Of a stretch of DNA of 64,000 nt, positions 51,082-59,974 are shown piece after piece. Under the pieces are notes generated by a model, which worked only from the letters and a program-made list of their open reading frames with translations, was not told the DNA's origin and ran no database searches. The stretch covers positions 3,410,001-3,474,000 of the forward strand of contig OZ220724.1 in the NCBI GenBank assembly GCA_965116715.1, given 5' to 3'. This DNA is from Poriferisodalis sp965116715. GTDB lineage: Bacteria > Actinomycetota > Acidimicrobiia > Acidimicrobiales > Poriferisodalaceae. How positions within the stretch are numbered: position 1 is the first letter of the stretch; each line of letters begins with the position of its first letter. A program made the position numbers and the translations under genes.

Positions 51082-52281
51082 ATGAGCGAACCGCGTCTGC
51101 GGATGGACGAGTTCGACTATGAGCTGCCGCCGTCGTCGATAGCGCACGTGCCTGCCGAGCCGCGCGACTCGGCCCGGCTGCTCGTCGACCGGGGACCCGG
51201 CGAGGCGCCCGATCATCGCACCATCGGCGACCTGCCGTCGCTGCTCGGACCAGGGGATCTGCTGGTGGTCAACGAGACGCGGGTGATGCCCGCTCGCCTG
51301 CCGCTGCGCAAGCACACGGGCGGGGCGGCCGAGGTGCTGCTGCTCGCCCCAATTGCACCTGAGCACAGTGAGCGGGGATGGGCGGCGCTCGTGCGGCCCT
51401 CCCGCCGGATTGCGGACGGAACGGTGCTGGTCTCCGAGCGGGACCCGAGCGTGCAGGTCGTCGTGGGCGAGCGCCTCGACCGTCAGCGCCGGGCCGTGCG
51501 TGTACTCGTCGGCGGGACGCCGGTTGACGATGTGTCGCAGGCGCACCTGCTCGAACGCGCGGGGGAGGCGCCGCTGCCGCCGTACATCGACCCGTCCGCC
51601 GCGCGCGCTGCCATCGCCCAGCGCATCGGCGTCGATACCGCCGACGGCGAGGCGACACGAGCGGCGCTGGCGGATCGCTACCAGACCGTCTACGCCCGCT
51701 CGGATGGCTCAGCAGCAGCGCCGACTGCGGGGCTTCACCTGACCGAACGCGTGCTGCATGAGCTGCGCTCGAACGGCGTGAGCATCGCCACCGTGGACCT
51801 CACCGTCGGCCTGGCGACGTTCGCGCCGGTGACCGCCGAGCACGCCGATGAGCACGAGATGCACACCGAGCACTACCGGGTGTCTGCGCAGACGCTCGCC
51901 GCCTGCGCGGCGGCCGAACGGGTCGTCGCCGTGGGCACCACCACCGTGCGGGCACTCGAGGCTGCGGCTCGCCAACCGGCGGCGCAGGCAGGCACGGCCG
52001 ACGCCTCGGAGGCGCAGGCAAGCACGGCCGACGCCTCGGAGGCGCAGGCAAGCACAGCAGACGTGTGCGGTTGGACCGATCTGTTCCTGCGGCGGGGCGC
52101 TGAGTTCCTGGCTGTCGACGCGCTGCTCACCAACTTCCATCTGCCCCGATCGTCCCTGCTGCTGCTGATCGACGCGTTCATCGGGCCGCGATGGCGCGAC
52201 CTGTACCGGGATGCGCTTGCGGAGGGCTACCGCTTCCTGTCCTTCGGCGACGCCATGCTGCTCAGGCGGACACCTCGGTGA
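51082..52281 (+). CDS. queA: tRNA preQ1-34 ribosyltransferase-isomerase QueA
   Basis: 399 aa enzyme that turns preQ1 in tRNA into epoxyqueuosine using SAM. Starts with the family FDYELPPSSIAHVPAEPRDSARL; VVNETRVMPARLPL and SAAAPTAGLHLT are conserved. A low-complexity insert of about 30 residues, coded by a 30-bp tandem repeat, lies between VRALEAAA and GWTDLFL. The tgt gene follows with a one-base overlap. Confidence 0.94.
   Translation: MSEPRLRMDEFDYELPPSSIAHVPAEPRDSARLLVDRGPGEAPDHRTIGDLPSLLGPGDLLVVNETRVMPARLPLRKHTGGAAEVLLLAPIAPEHSERGWAALVRPSRRIADGTVLVSERDPSVQVVVGERLDRQRRAVRVLVGGTPVDDVSQAHLLERAGEAPLPPYIDPSAARAAIAQRIGVDTADGEATRAALADRYQTVYARSDGSAAAPTAGLHLTERVLHELRSNGVSIATVDLTVGLATFAPVTAEHADEHEMHTEHYRVSAQTLAACAAAERVVAVGTTTVRALEAAARQPAAQAGTADASEAQASTADASEAQASTADVCGWTDLFLRRGAEFLAVDALLTNFHLPRSSLLLLIDAFIGPRWRDLYRDALAEGYRFLSFGDAMLLRRTPR
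51981..52063 (+). repeat. 30-bp tandem repeat inside queA
   Basis: Units at 51981-52010 and 52011-52040 differ at one base; a partial third runs to 52063. They code for QAGTADASEA / QASTADASEA / QASTAD. In-frame, so repeat-number change alters only insert length. Confidence 0.85.
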
Positions 52282-53489
52282 TGAGCGTTCCGAACAGCCC
52301 GCTGGTGTTCGAGCTGCTGGCAACTGACGGCTCAGCTCGACGGGGACAGGTCACGACGGCTCGCGGGACGTTCCAGACGCCGGTGTTCATGCCGGTGGGA
52401 ACCCGTGGCGCCGTCATCCATCTGGATGCCACCGACTACGAGCAGCTTGGCCTTGAGGTCGTGCTGGCCAACACGTATCACCTGCTGGCGCGGCCGGGAG
52501 TCGAGGTGGTGGAAGCGCTCGGCGGGCTGCACGGCTTCACCGGCTGGGACGGTCACTTCCTGACCGACTCCGGCGGCTTCCAGATCATGTCCCTCGGCCG
52601 CCGCCCCGGCGGTGCTGACGAGCACAGCCGCAGCGCTGGCACGTCCCCGCAGGATGCGAAGTCCAAGGTGGACGACGAGGGCGTGACCTTCCGCTCGACC
52701 TATGACGGTGCGCAGATGCGGCTGACGCCCGAAGGCGCCGTCCACGCTCAGCGTCGATTGGGCGCAGACATCCAGATGGCGCTCGACATCTGTCCCGAGC
52801 TTCCCGCGCCCCCCGACGAGGTGCGCGAGGCCACCGAGCGCACCCATCTGTGGGCGGCCAGGGCAGCGGCGGCCATGGACGCTGCCCGCCGCGACGGCAC
52901 TGCCGGAGGGCAGGCATTGTTCGGCATCTGCCAGGGCGGCGTCGATCCCGAGCTCAGGCGCGCCAGCGCCGAGACGCTGGCATCCATCGGCTTCGACGGC
53001 TATGGCATCGGCGGGCTGTCGGTGGGGGAGACGCGCAGCGAGATGGGCCCGGCGCTGCACGCAGCGACCGGCGTGCTGCCTGCCGACCGCCCGCGCTACC
53101 TGATGGGCGTGGGCGACCCGGCCCGCATTGTCGATGCCATCGCGGCCGGAGTGGACATGTTTGACTGCGTCCTGCCGAGCCGGCTCGGCCGCCACGGCAC
53201 TGCGCTCACGCCCCAGGGCCGCATCAACATTCGCAACGCCCGATTCGCCCGGGACGATGCGCCGCTCGACCCCGGCGAGCCGCTGCCCGGCGGGCGCCCC
53301 CGGCCCGGTGCCCGCTTCAGCCGTGGCTATCTGCGGCACCTGATGAGCGTGAACGAACCGACGGCCAGCCGCATCCTGACGCTGCACAACATCGTGTTTC
53401 TCAGCCACCTGGTGGCCGACGCACGCGCTGCCATCGAAGCCGGCCGGTTCACGGCGTTTCGTGAGCAGGTCAATGATGTCTGGGGCTGA
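52281..53489 (+). CDS. tgt: tRNA-guanine transglycosylase, zinc cysteines missing
   Basis: 402 aa TIM-barrel enzyme exchanging guanine 34 for preQ1. The catalytic and substrate regions are present: TDSGGFQIMSLG, DICPELPAP, QGGVDPELR, GGLSVGE and MFDCVLPSR. But the C-terminal zinc site (normally CxCxxC after PLDP) reads PLDPGEPLPGGRPRPGARFS with no cysteine; the following RGYLRHL and the His of TLHNIVF are kept. It is followed by yajC-secDF in the usual order. Confidence 0.93.
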   Translation: MSVPNSPLVFELLATDGSARRGQVTTARGTFQTPVFMPVGTRGAVIHLDATDYEQLGLEVVLANTYHLLARPGVEVVEALGGLHGFTGWDGHFLTDSGGFQIMSLGRRPGGADEHSRSAGTSPQDAKSKVDDEGVTFRSTYDGAQMRLTPEGAVHAQRRLGADIQMALDICPELPAPPDEVREATERTHLWAARAAAAMDAARRDGTAGGQALFGICQGGVDPELRRASAETLASIGFDGYGIGGLSVGETRSEMGPALHAATGVLPADRPRYLMGVGDPARIVDAIAAGVDMFDCVLPSRLGRHGTALTPQGRINIRNARFARDDAPLDPGEPLPGGRPRPGARFSRGYLRHLMSVNEPTASRILTLHNIVFLSHLVADARAAIEAGRFTAFREQVNDVWG

Positions 53490-53515
53490 GCCGCTGCCCG
53501 GCCCCGGCAGCCCGG

Positions 53516-53521
53516 TACGCT
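53516..53521 (+). promoter_or_regulatory. Possible -10 box of yajC
   Basis: TACGCT lies 35 bases before the yajC ATG. This would leave a short leader with GAGGAG, unlike the leaderless genes. Confidence 0.3.
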
Positions 53522-53556
53522 GCGCCGCCGAATGACGCCACGCTGAGGAGCACGTC

Positions 53557-53871
53557 ATGGGTTCGATCATCATCCTCGTCGCACTGTTCGCCATCATGTA
53601 TTTCCTCATGATCCGGCCGCAGCGCAAGCGGGCCGCCGAGCGCGCCGCGATGCTGCGAGCTGCGGACATCGGCGACGAGATCGCCACGGTCGGCGGGGTC
53701 ATCGGCAAGATCGTGGCAGTCGAAGAGCCAGGCGAAGTGGTCTGCATTGAGGTGGACAGCGATGTGGAGCTGCGGGTGCAGCGTCGCGCCATCGGCGAGA
53801 TCATCACGTCTGCTGGCGGCGGAGGCGCAGACGACTCGCCCGCATCGGACGGCGTCGACGAATCGGAATGA
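53557..53871 (+). CDS. yajC: Preprotein translocase subunit YajC
   Basis: 104 aa. One N-terminal membrane span (SIIILVALFAIMYFLMI) followed by RPQRKRAAER, then a small beta domain (GDEIATVGGVIGKIVAVEEPGEVV). The ATG is preceded by GAGGAG. It associates with SecDF at the translocon. Confidence 0.93.
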   Translation: MGSIIILVALFAIMYFLMIRPQRKRAAERAAMLRAADIGDEIATVGGVIGKIVAVEEPGEVVCIEVDSDVELRVQRRAIGEIITSAGGGGADDSPASDGVDESE

Positions 53872-53916
53872 TCCTGGCCGCAGCGCACAGCGCAGGCATC
53901 GGCGCGTTGGTCTGAC

Positions 53917-55398
53917 ATGCGCCGCTCGCAGATCGTCTCGCTTCTCCTAGCGATCCTGATCGGCTTCGGTTCGCTCGCGGCCGTGCTGGCCGCCGGCTGG
54001 GCGCCCGTGCTGGGCGTGCAGCTGCAGGGCGGCGTGGAGGTGCTGCTGCGACCCACGGCCCCGGCCGACGACGAGCAGCTCGACCGTGCAATCGAGATCA
54101 TCCGGTCGCGTGTCGACGCACTCGGCGTGGCCGAGCCCGACATCACGCGCCAGGGCGAGCAGGTGGTGGTGCAGCTTCCCGGCGTCAAGGACAAGCAGCG
54201 TGCTGTGGACCTGGTCGGACAGACAGCCGAACTGCGGTTCCGGTCCGTACTGCTGACGTTCAACCCCTTCGACGAGGCCGAGTTCGGCTCTGCGCTGGAT
54301 CTCGCCGACGCCTACAACGGCGCGATCGAGTCAGACGACGATGCTGCAGCCGAGGCCGAGGCAGCTGAGCCCGCAGCATTTCCGAACTTCACGCTGCCCG
54401 AGGACGACATCGCCGATCAGGCCGTGGTGCTGCCGGGCCGTGGCGAGCCGGTGGGATACGTGCTGGGCCCGGCCGAGCTCACCGGCGAGGCGGTCGCCGA
54501 GGCAGCGGCAACGTTCAACAACGAGTGGGTCGTCAACGTCGATCTCACCGATGAGGGCGCCGTCGGCTTCGACGAGATCGCCGCCCGCTACTTCGGTCAG
54601 CAGGTCGCGATCGTGCTCGACGGCATCGTCGAGTCTGCGCCGGTCATCCGGGCAACCGAGTTCGGGGGCACCGCAGTCATCTCCGGAACGTTCGACGAGG
54701 ACGGGGCACGCGATCTGGCCGTCGCGCTGCGCTTCGGTGCCCTGCCAGTGGAGTTCGAGCAGGACGATGTGCGCACGGTGTCGGCCACCCTCGGCGAGGG
54801 GACGCTGCGTGCGGGAGCGATCGCTGGCATCGTCGGGCTGATCCTCGTGGGCCTGTACATGCTGGCCTACTACCGGCTGCTCGGCATCGTGGCGGTGGCC
54901 AGCCTGGCCATCAGCGGATCGGTCCTGTGGTCGCTCATCAGCTGGCTGGGCGAGAGCCGGGGGCTGGCGCTGACACTGGCCGGCACCACCGGCATCATCG
55001 TGTCGATCGGCGTTCAGGTCGACTCCAACATCGTCTACTACGAGCGGATCAAGGAAGAGGTGCGCCGCGGCCGTGCGGTCCGCTCGGCCGCCGATGCCAG
55101 CTTCAAAGGTGCCTTCATGACCATCGTGTGGGCTGACTTGGCGTCGCTCATCGGCGCGGGCGTGCTGTACCAGCTCACCAGCGGCACCGTCCGCGGCTTC
55201 GCCCTGTATCTCGGGCTGGCAACGCTGATCGACCTGGCCGTGTCGTACTTCTTCATGCGGCCGCTGGTGGTGTTCATCGCCCGCCGGCTGGTGAACGAGG
55301 AGCCCCGGCGCCTCGGCGTGCTCCCGCCGACCGACGACGACGCGGTCCCAGCGCCAATGTCTGCCGCAGGCGCAGGACCGGTGGGAGGCACACCGTGA
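53917..55398 (+). CDS. secD: Protein translocase subunit SecD
   Basis: 493 aa RND-like subunit that uses the proton gradient to complete protein export. One N-terminal span, a large outside domain (P1) with LGVQLQGGVEVLLRP and GVAEPDITRQGEQVVVQLPG, and a C-terminal bundle of five spans beginning GTLRAGAIAGIVGLILVG with YERIKEEVRRG. The stop overlaps secF (GTGA). Confidence 0.95.
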   Translation: MRRSQIVSLLLAILIGFGSLAAVLAAGWAPVLGVQLQGGVEVLLRPTAPADDEQLDRAIEIIRSRVDALGVAEPDITRQGEQVVVQLPGVKDKQRAVDLVGQTAELRFRSVLLTFNPFDEAEFGSALDLADAYNGAIESDDDAAAEAEAAEPAAFPNFTLPEDDIADQAVVLPGRGEPVGYVLGPAELTGEAVAEAAATFNNEWVVNVDLTDEGAVGFDEIAARYFGQQVAIVLDGIVESAPVIRATEFGGTAVISGTFDEDGARDLAVALRFGALPVEFEQDDVRTVSATLGEGTLRAGAIAGIVGLILVGLYMLAYYRLLGIVAVASLAISGSVLWSLISWLGESRGLALTLAGTTGIIVSIGVQVDSNIVYYERIKEEVRRGRAVRSAADASFKGAFMTIVWADLASLIGAGVLYQLTSGTVRGFALYLGLATLIDLAVSYFFMRPLVVFIARRLVNEEPRRLGVLPPTDDDAVPAPMSAAGAGPVGGTP

Positions 55399-56516
55399 TT
55401 GCAACGCTGCGCACCTTCTATCGAGGCGAGAACAGCTGGGACATCCTGCGTGTGTCACGCAAGGTGCTCATCGGCTCAGCCGTCGCCGTGCTTGTCTGCG
55501 TGGTGGCGCTGCTGGTGCGGGGCCTGAATCTCGGCATCGAGTTCGAAGGCGGCTCGGTGTGGGAGATACCCGTGCCTGAGCAGGCTCAGGGCGCCGAGGC
55601 GGGTGAGGCGGGGGCCGGGTCCGGTGACACGACTGACAGCGGCGTGACCACCGACGACGTGGCCTCAGCGGCCGCGGAGGCCGGTGTGCCCGATGCGCGT
55701 GTGCAGTTCGTGGTGGTCACCGGCGCGCCCGACATCTTCCGGGTGCGCGGCGTGCTCGGCCCCGATGCCGACGGCGCGGCGGTGTCTGGGGCGCTGGCCG
55801 ATGCCGTCGGCGTGGACGTGGAGAGCCTTTCGTCGCGGCAGGTCAGCCCGTCGTTCGGCGACGAGGTGGCCGGCAAGGCGCGCCGGGCGCTCGTGGTGTT
55901 CTTCGTGCTGATCGCGCTGTACCTGTGGTTCCGATTCGAGTGGAAGATGTCGGTGGGCGCGCTGATCGCCGTGGGGCACGACATCGTGCTGACCGTCGGC
56001 GCCTACGCGCTGTTCGGGTTCGAGGTGACGCCGGCGACGGTGGTGGCGTTCCTCACCATCATGGGCTACTCGCTGTACGACACGATCGTCGTGTTCGACC
56101 GCGTGAAGACCAATGAGCGCTCATTGCCGGCGCGCAGCCACTTCACGTACCACGCGCTCGCGAACGTGTCGCTCAACCAGGTGCTGACTCGATCGGTGAA
56201 CACGTCGGTGACCTCGGTGCTGCCGGTCGTGTCGCTGCTGGTGGTGGGCGCCGGCGTCCTCGGCGCCGGCACCCTGGCGGAGTTCGCGACGGCGCTGTTG
56301 ATCGGCCTGCTCGTCGGCTCGTACAGCTCGATCTTCGTGGCCATGCCAGCGGTTGCGTGGCTGAAGGGTTACGAGCCCGGCTGGGCCGCCGCGCAGGCTG
56401 CCGCCGATGCCGCCGGCCGTCACGACTCGATGGAAGCAGCCACCCAGGCGCTCGCCGCCGAGAGCTACACGCGCAGCGCTCCGCCCCGCCCCCGCAAGAA
56501 GGGCCGCCGCCGCTAG
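55395..56516 (+). CDS. secF: Protein translocase subunit SecF
   Basis: 373 aa partner of SecD. The first span and LGIEFEGGSVWEIP are conserved; the membrane core has FEVTPATVVAFLTIMGYSLYDTIVVFDRVKTN and SVNTSVTSVLPVVSLL. A loop of Glu/Gly-rich residues (EQAQGAEAGEAGAG) and a basic tail (PRPRKKGRRR) are variable. GTG start. Confidence 0.95.
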   Translation: MIATLRTFYRGENSWDILRVSRKVLIGSAVAVLVCVVALLVRGLNLGIEFEGGSVWEIPVPEQAQGAEAGEAGAGSGDTTDSGVTTDDVASAAAEAGVPDARVQFVVVTGAPDIFRVRGVLGPDADGAAVSGALADAVGVDVESLSSRQVSPSFGDEVAGKARRALVVFFVLIALYLWFRFEWKMSVGALIAVGHDIVLTVGAYALFGFEVTPATVVAFLTIMGYSLYDTIVVFDRVKTNERSLPARSHFTYHALANVSLNQVLTRSVNTSVTSVLPVVSLLVVGAGVLGAGTLAEFATALLIGLLVGSYSSIFVAMPAVAWLKGYEPGWAAAQAAADAAGRHDSMEAATQALAAESYTRSAPPRPRKKGRRR

Positions 56517-56554
56517 CGCCCCAAGGGCCGACCGTCCAGCGTCACAGCTCTGCC

Positions 56555-56980
56555 TTACCGGCCGGTGGTCCAGTACTGCCTCAAGCGCTCGATTGCTGCG
56601 TCTGCGGTCATGCCGGCGAGCTGGTCGCCACTCAGGCCGACTCGCTGCTTGAGCAGGTGCAGTACTTCTGTGGGGATCGAGTTCTCTGGCACGGCGGGCT
56701 GGCTTCGCGGGGGCGGAATGCCGTCATTCACGCATTGCCAGAACTCCCGCTCGCTCACCTGGAGCTGATCCCGCAAGATGTGAGACCACAGCCCGCTGCC
56801 ATGCACGATGCGGTCTGGCGGCCGCGAGATGCGGGTGCGCAGCACATCTCCGTCCGGCAGGTCCAGTTCGTACGTCTCGTGGTGAGTGCTGCGCTTGCCG
56901 GTGGCCGATCGTACGAGCTGCCAGCCCTCGGATTCGCAGAAGCGGCGATGGTCGTCGCGGGTTGGTGCGGGGAAGCTCAC
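56555..56980 (-). CDS. Putative toxin of a Phd-linked pair (cytotoxic translational repressor type)
   Basis: 141 aa from the GTG in the GTGA overlap with the antitoxin gene. The sequence begins SFPAPTRDDHRRFCESEGW and contains TGKRSTHHETYELDLPDGDV, RTRISRPPDR, GSGLWSHILRDQLQVSE and ends AIERLRQYWTTGR. It matches, from memory, the actinobacterial family labelled cytotoxic translational repressor, which has a HicA-like double-stranded-RNA-binding-type core. Activity unproven. Confidence 0.7.
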   Translation of the reverse strand: MSFPAPTRDDHRRFCESEGWQLVRSATGKRSTHHETYELDLPDGDVLRTRISRPPDRIVHGSGLWSHILRDQLQVSEREFWQCVNDGIPPPRSQPAVPENSIPTEVLHLLKQRVGLSGDQLAGMTADAAIERLRQYWTTGR

Positions 56981-57384
56981 TCGCCGCCCTGGACCCATCT
57001 GGTCAGGTCGGCGTCTGAGCTCAGCGATGCAAAGTGCACCAGCGGCCAATGCTGCGCGTGGTTGGGAGCGAATCGCAGTCGCTCGACCCAGTCCTCTGCG
57101 TACTCCCTCAGCGCCACGATGAACTCCTCGGACGCCTCGTCGAGGTCGGCCCCGTCGGCGGCAACAGGGGTACCTGGCAGGAACACCGACCACCCGCCAC
57201 CCTCGGCGACGGCTTCGGGTCGGCGCAGACGCGGCGAAGCTGCCAGCAGCTCGGACAGCAGCGCCGTGTCCATCACGACGACACGGCGGCCATGGCGCTC
57301 GACGCCGACCGGCACGCCCCCGTCAGCCGTGTCAAGCACTTCCTTGAGCCGGTTGCGGGTCTCGGTATAGGAGAGAAACGTCAC
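56977..57384 (-). CDS. Phd/YefM-type antitoxin
   Basis: 135 aa from GTG 57384, with GAGGGAG 7 bases upstream. N-terminal Phd DNA-binding part: SYTETRNRLKEVLDTADGGVPVGVERHGRRVVVMD. The acidic C-terminal half is the toxin-binding part. A near-perfect palindrome about 50 bp upstream is its probable operator. Overlaps the toxin gene. Confidence 0.82.
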   Translation of the reverse strand: MTFLSYTETRNRLKEVLDTADGGVPVGVERHGRRVVVMDTALLSELLAASPRLRRPEAVAEGGGWSVFLPGTPVAADGADLDEASEEFIVALREYAEDWVERLRFAPNHAQHWPLVHFASLSSDADLTRWVQGGE

Positions 57385-57431
57385 AGCAATACTCCCTCAC
57401 TGGCTCGCCCTTCGCACGCTACACGGTCTAA

Positions 57432-57453
57432 GTACTTTACGTACGCAAAGTAC
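57432..57453. promoter_or_regulatory. Near-perfect 22-bp palindrome upstream of the Phd-type gene
   Basis: GTACTTT and AAAGTAC flank a CGTACG centre with only one mismatched pair (A/C beside the centre). Position and symmetry fit the operator of a Phd-type autorepressor. Confidence 0.6.
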
Positions 57454-57635
57454 GCTCCCGTACGGCACTCGCTCCAGCCACCCAATCAGCGACTCCCCTT
57501 TGTGCTCACCAGCATTCGACCGGCAGGCGCGGGTTGCCCTGCCGAGGCGGGCGGCACGGCAGAATGGGAGTGTGATTCTTCCCGTGTTCGGACGGGTGCC
57601 GGCCGGACGCTGCTGCGAGAAGCTTGGCTAGGGCG

Positions 57636-59924
57636 ATGCCTGCGGTGTCGCGTGTGCTGCCGTGGCGGCGCATCGCGAACACGGTCGCGGCCGACATCTC
57701 GCCGGTGGTCGAGCGCTACCGCCAGCGCTGGCCGAAGCGGTCGCCCGAGCTGGTCATCCGAGCGTACGAAGCGGCGGCGCAGGCGCACGAGGGCCAGCGC
57801 CGCAAGACCGGTGAGGCGTACATCACCCATCCGGTCGCGGTGGCAGGCGTTGTCGCCGATCTGGGCCTCGACGACACGTCGATTGCCGCAGCGCTGCTGC
57901 ACGACGCAGTGGAGGACACCAGCGTGGAATTGGTCGCGCTGGCCGACGACTTCGGCCCCGAGGTCGCGGCCATCGTGGACGGGGTCACCAAGCTCGACCG
58001 GGTCCGCTTCGCCTCCAAGCAGGCGCAGCAGGCCGCCACGCTGCGCAAGATGCTCGTGGCCATCGCGAACGACCCCCGCGTGCTGATGATCAAGCTGTCC
58101 GACCGGCTGCACAACATGCGCACGATCGGGGCGCTCGGCGCCTCCAAACAGGCTGACGTGGCCCGCGAGACGCTCGACATCTACGCCCCGCTCGCCAACC
58201 GGCTGGGCATGCAGCAGGTGCGCGACGAGCTGGAGGACCTGGCCTTCGCGGCGCTGTACCCGAAGCGCTACGCCGAGATCGACCGGATGCTGGCCGAGCG
58301 CACCCCCGAGCAGGAGCGCTACGTCGAACAAGTGCTGGAGGAGGTCCGCGAGCAGCTCGGCCGGATGAAGATCGAGGCCACGGTGACCGGGCGCAAGAAG
58401 CACCACTGGAGCGTCTACGAGAAGATGGTCATCAAGAACCGCTCGTTCGACGAGATCTTCGACCTAGTGGGCATCCGGGTCGTGGTGCCCACCATCCGTG
58501 ACGCCTACGCAGCGCTGGGCTCCATACACGCGACCTGGAAGCCGGTGACGGGCCGGTTCAAGGACTACATCGCGATGCCCAAGTTCAACCTGTACCAGTC
58601 GCTGCACACCACGGTGGTCGGCCCTGCCGGCACGGCTGTGGAGGTGCAGATCCGCACCGACGAAATGCACCAGCGGGCCGAGTACGGCGTGGCGGCCCAC
58701 TGGCGCTACAAGTCGGAGCGCAACGGCGGCAGCAGCAACCGCAGCGGCGGCAAAGGCAATAGGGCCGAGCGCCACAGCAGCGCTGCCGCCGAGGCCGACA
58801 TGCCGTGGCTGACCCGGCTGGTCGAGTGGCAGGCCGAGTCCGACGACCCGGCCGAGTTCATGCGCACGATCGCGAGCGACCTCGGCCACGGTGAGGTGTA
58901 CGTGTTCACGCCCAAGGGCGACGTGGTCACGCTGCCGACCGGCGCCACGCCCATCGATTTCGCCTATGCCATTCACACCGACATCGGCGACTCGCTCATC
59001 GGCGCCAAGATCGACGGGCGGCTGGTGCCGCTGGACCGGCCGCTGCGCTCGGGCGACACCGTCGAGGCGTTCACCTCGGACGATCCCGGCACGCGGCCGT
59101 CGCGCGACTGGCTGGAGATCGCCGTCACGCCGCGGGCCCGCTACAGCATCCGGCGCTGGTTCGCCCGCTCTGACCGGTCCGAATGGGAGGCGGCCGGGCG
59201 GGAAGCGGTCTCGGACGAGCTGCGCTCTGAGGGGCTCAAGGCGTCGCTGCTGATCGACGGCGACGAGATGCGCGCCGTGGCGGAACAGTTCAGCCGGGCC
59301 GATCTGGACCAGCTCTTCGAAGCGGTGGGCAAGGGCGATGTGCGACCCCATTCGGTGGCCAAGCGACTGGTCAGCCACCTGCGGGGCGAAGGCGACGGCG
59401 TGCAGCTGCCTGCCCGCCCCGCCCGGCAGCGAGGCTCGCGACGCCGCCGCTCCGCCGGCGTGCACGTCGACGGCCACGACGATGCGCTGGTGCGCCTGGC
59501 CCGCTGCTGCAGCCCGGTGCGCGGCGACGAGATTCTGGGCTTCTCGACCAGCGGTCGCGGCATCTCGGTGCATCGTGCCGACTGTGCCAACGCGGCCGAG
59601 CTGGCAACGGCGTCGGGTGCCCGCCAGGTCGAGGTGGAGTGGGACGAGAGCTGGGCGGGCGAATTCACGGCTGCGCTGGAGGTGCGAGGCCTGGACCGCA
59701 ACCGGCTGCTGCTCGACGTGGTGCAGGTGGTGTCAGGCCGCCATGATCTGTCGATCGCGAGCTGCGACACGTTCGTGGGCGACGACCAGGTGGCGGTGAT
59801 GCAGTTCGAGGTGGAGGTCGGCGACCCGATCCTGCTGGACCAGCTGCTGGCTGCGCTGCGCGAGGTGCCGGGCGTGTTCGATGCGTACCGCACCATCGAA
59901 GGCCTCGCCCGCACCGAATACTGA
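57636..59924 (+). CDS. rel: Bifunctional (p)ppGpp synthetase/hydrolase
   Basis: 762 aa; ATG 57636 chosen (TTG 57624 adds four residues). HD hydrolase domain: AYITHPVAVAGVVADLGL and ALLHDAVEDT. Synthetase domain: GRFKDYIAMPKFNLYQSLHT, carrying the RxKD motif of bifunctional enzymes, and MHQRAEYGVAAHWRYK. TGS (VYVFTPKGDVVTLPTGATPIDFAYAIHT), zinc-finger-like (ARCCSPVRGDEILGF) and ACT domains follow. It sits downstream of secDF as in other actinobacteria. Confidence 0.94.
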   Translation: MPAVSRVLPWRRIANTVAADISPVVERYRQRWPKRSPELVIRAYEAAAQAHEGQRRKTGEAYITHPVAVAGVVADLGLDDTSIAAALLHDAVEDTSVELVALADDFGPEVAAIVDGVTKLDRVRFASKQAQQAATLRKMLVAIANDPRVLMIKLSDRLHNMRTIGALGASKQADVARETLDIYAPLANRLGMQQVRDELEDLAFAALYPKRYAEIDRMLAERTPEQERYVEQVLEEVREQLGRMKIEATVTGRKKHHWSVYEKMVIKNRSFDEIFDLVGIRVVVPTIRDAYAALGSIHATWKPVTGRFKDYIAMPKFNLYQSLHTTVVGPAGTAVEVQIRTDEMHQRAEYGVAAHWRYKSERNGGSSNRSGGKGNRAERHSSAAAEADMPWLTRLVEWQAESDDPAEFMRTIASDLGHGEVYVFTPKGDVVTLPTGATPIDFAYAIHTDIGDSLIGAKIDGRLVPLDRPLRSGDTVEAFTSDDPGTRPSRDWLEIAVTPRARYSIRRWFARSDRSEWEAAGREAVSDELRSEGLKASLLIDGDEMRAVAEQFSRADLDQLFEAVGKGDVRPHSVAKRLVSHLRGEGDGVQLPARPARQRGSRRRRSAGVHVDGHDDALVRLARCCSPVRGDEILGFSTSGRGISVHRADCANAAELATASGARQVEVEWDESWAGEFTAALEVRGLDRNRLLLDVVQVVSGRHDLSIASCDTFVGDDQVAVMQFEVEVGDPILLDQLLAALREVPGVFDAYRTIEGLARTEY

Positions 59925-59962
59925 GCGTCAGAGGCAGCCGTGGCCGATGTCGCGCCAATCGC

Positions 59963-59968
59963 TACTGT
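59963..59968 (+). promoter_or_regulatory. -10 box of the gene at 59975
   Basis: TACTGT ends 6 bases before the GTG at 59975. Confidence 0.45.
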
Positions 59969-59974
59969 CCTGCC

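Noticed and set aside
51981..52063. CRISPR-like repeats
   Set aside because: The repeats are adjacent without spacers and lie in the frame of queA.
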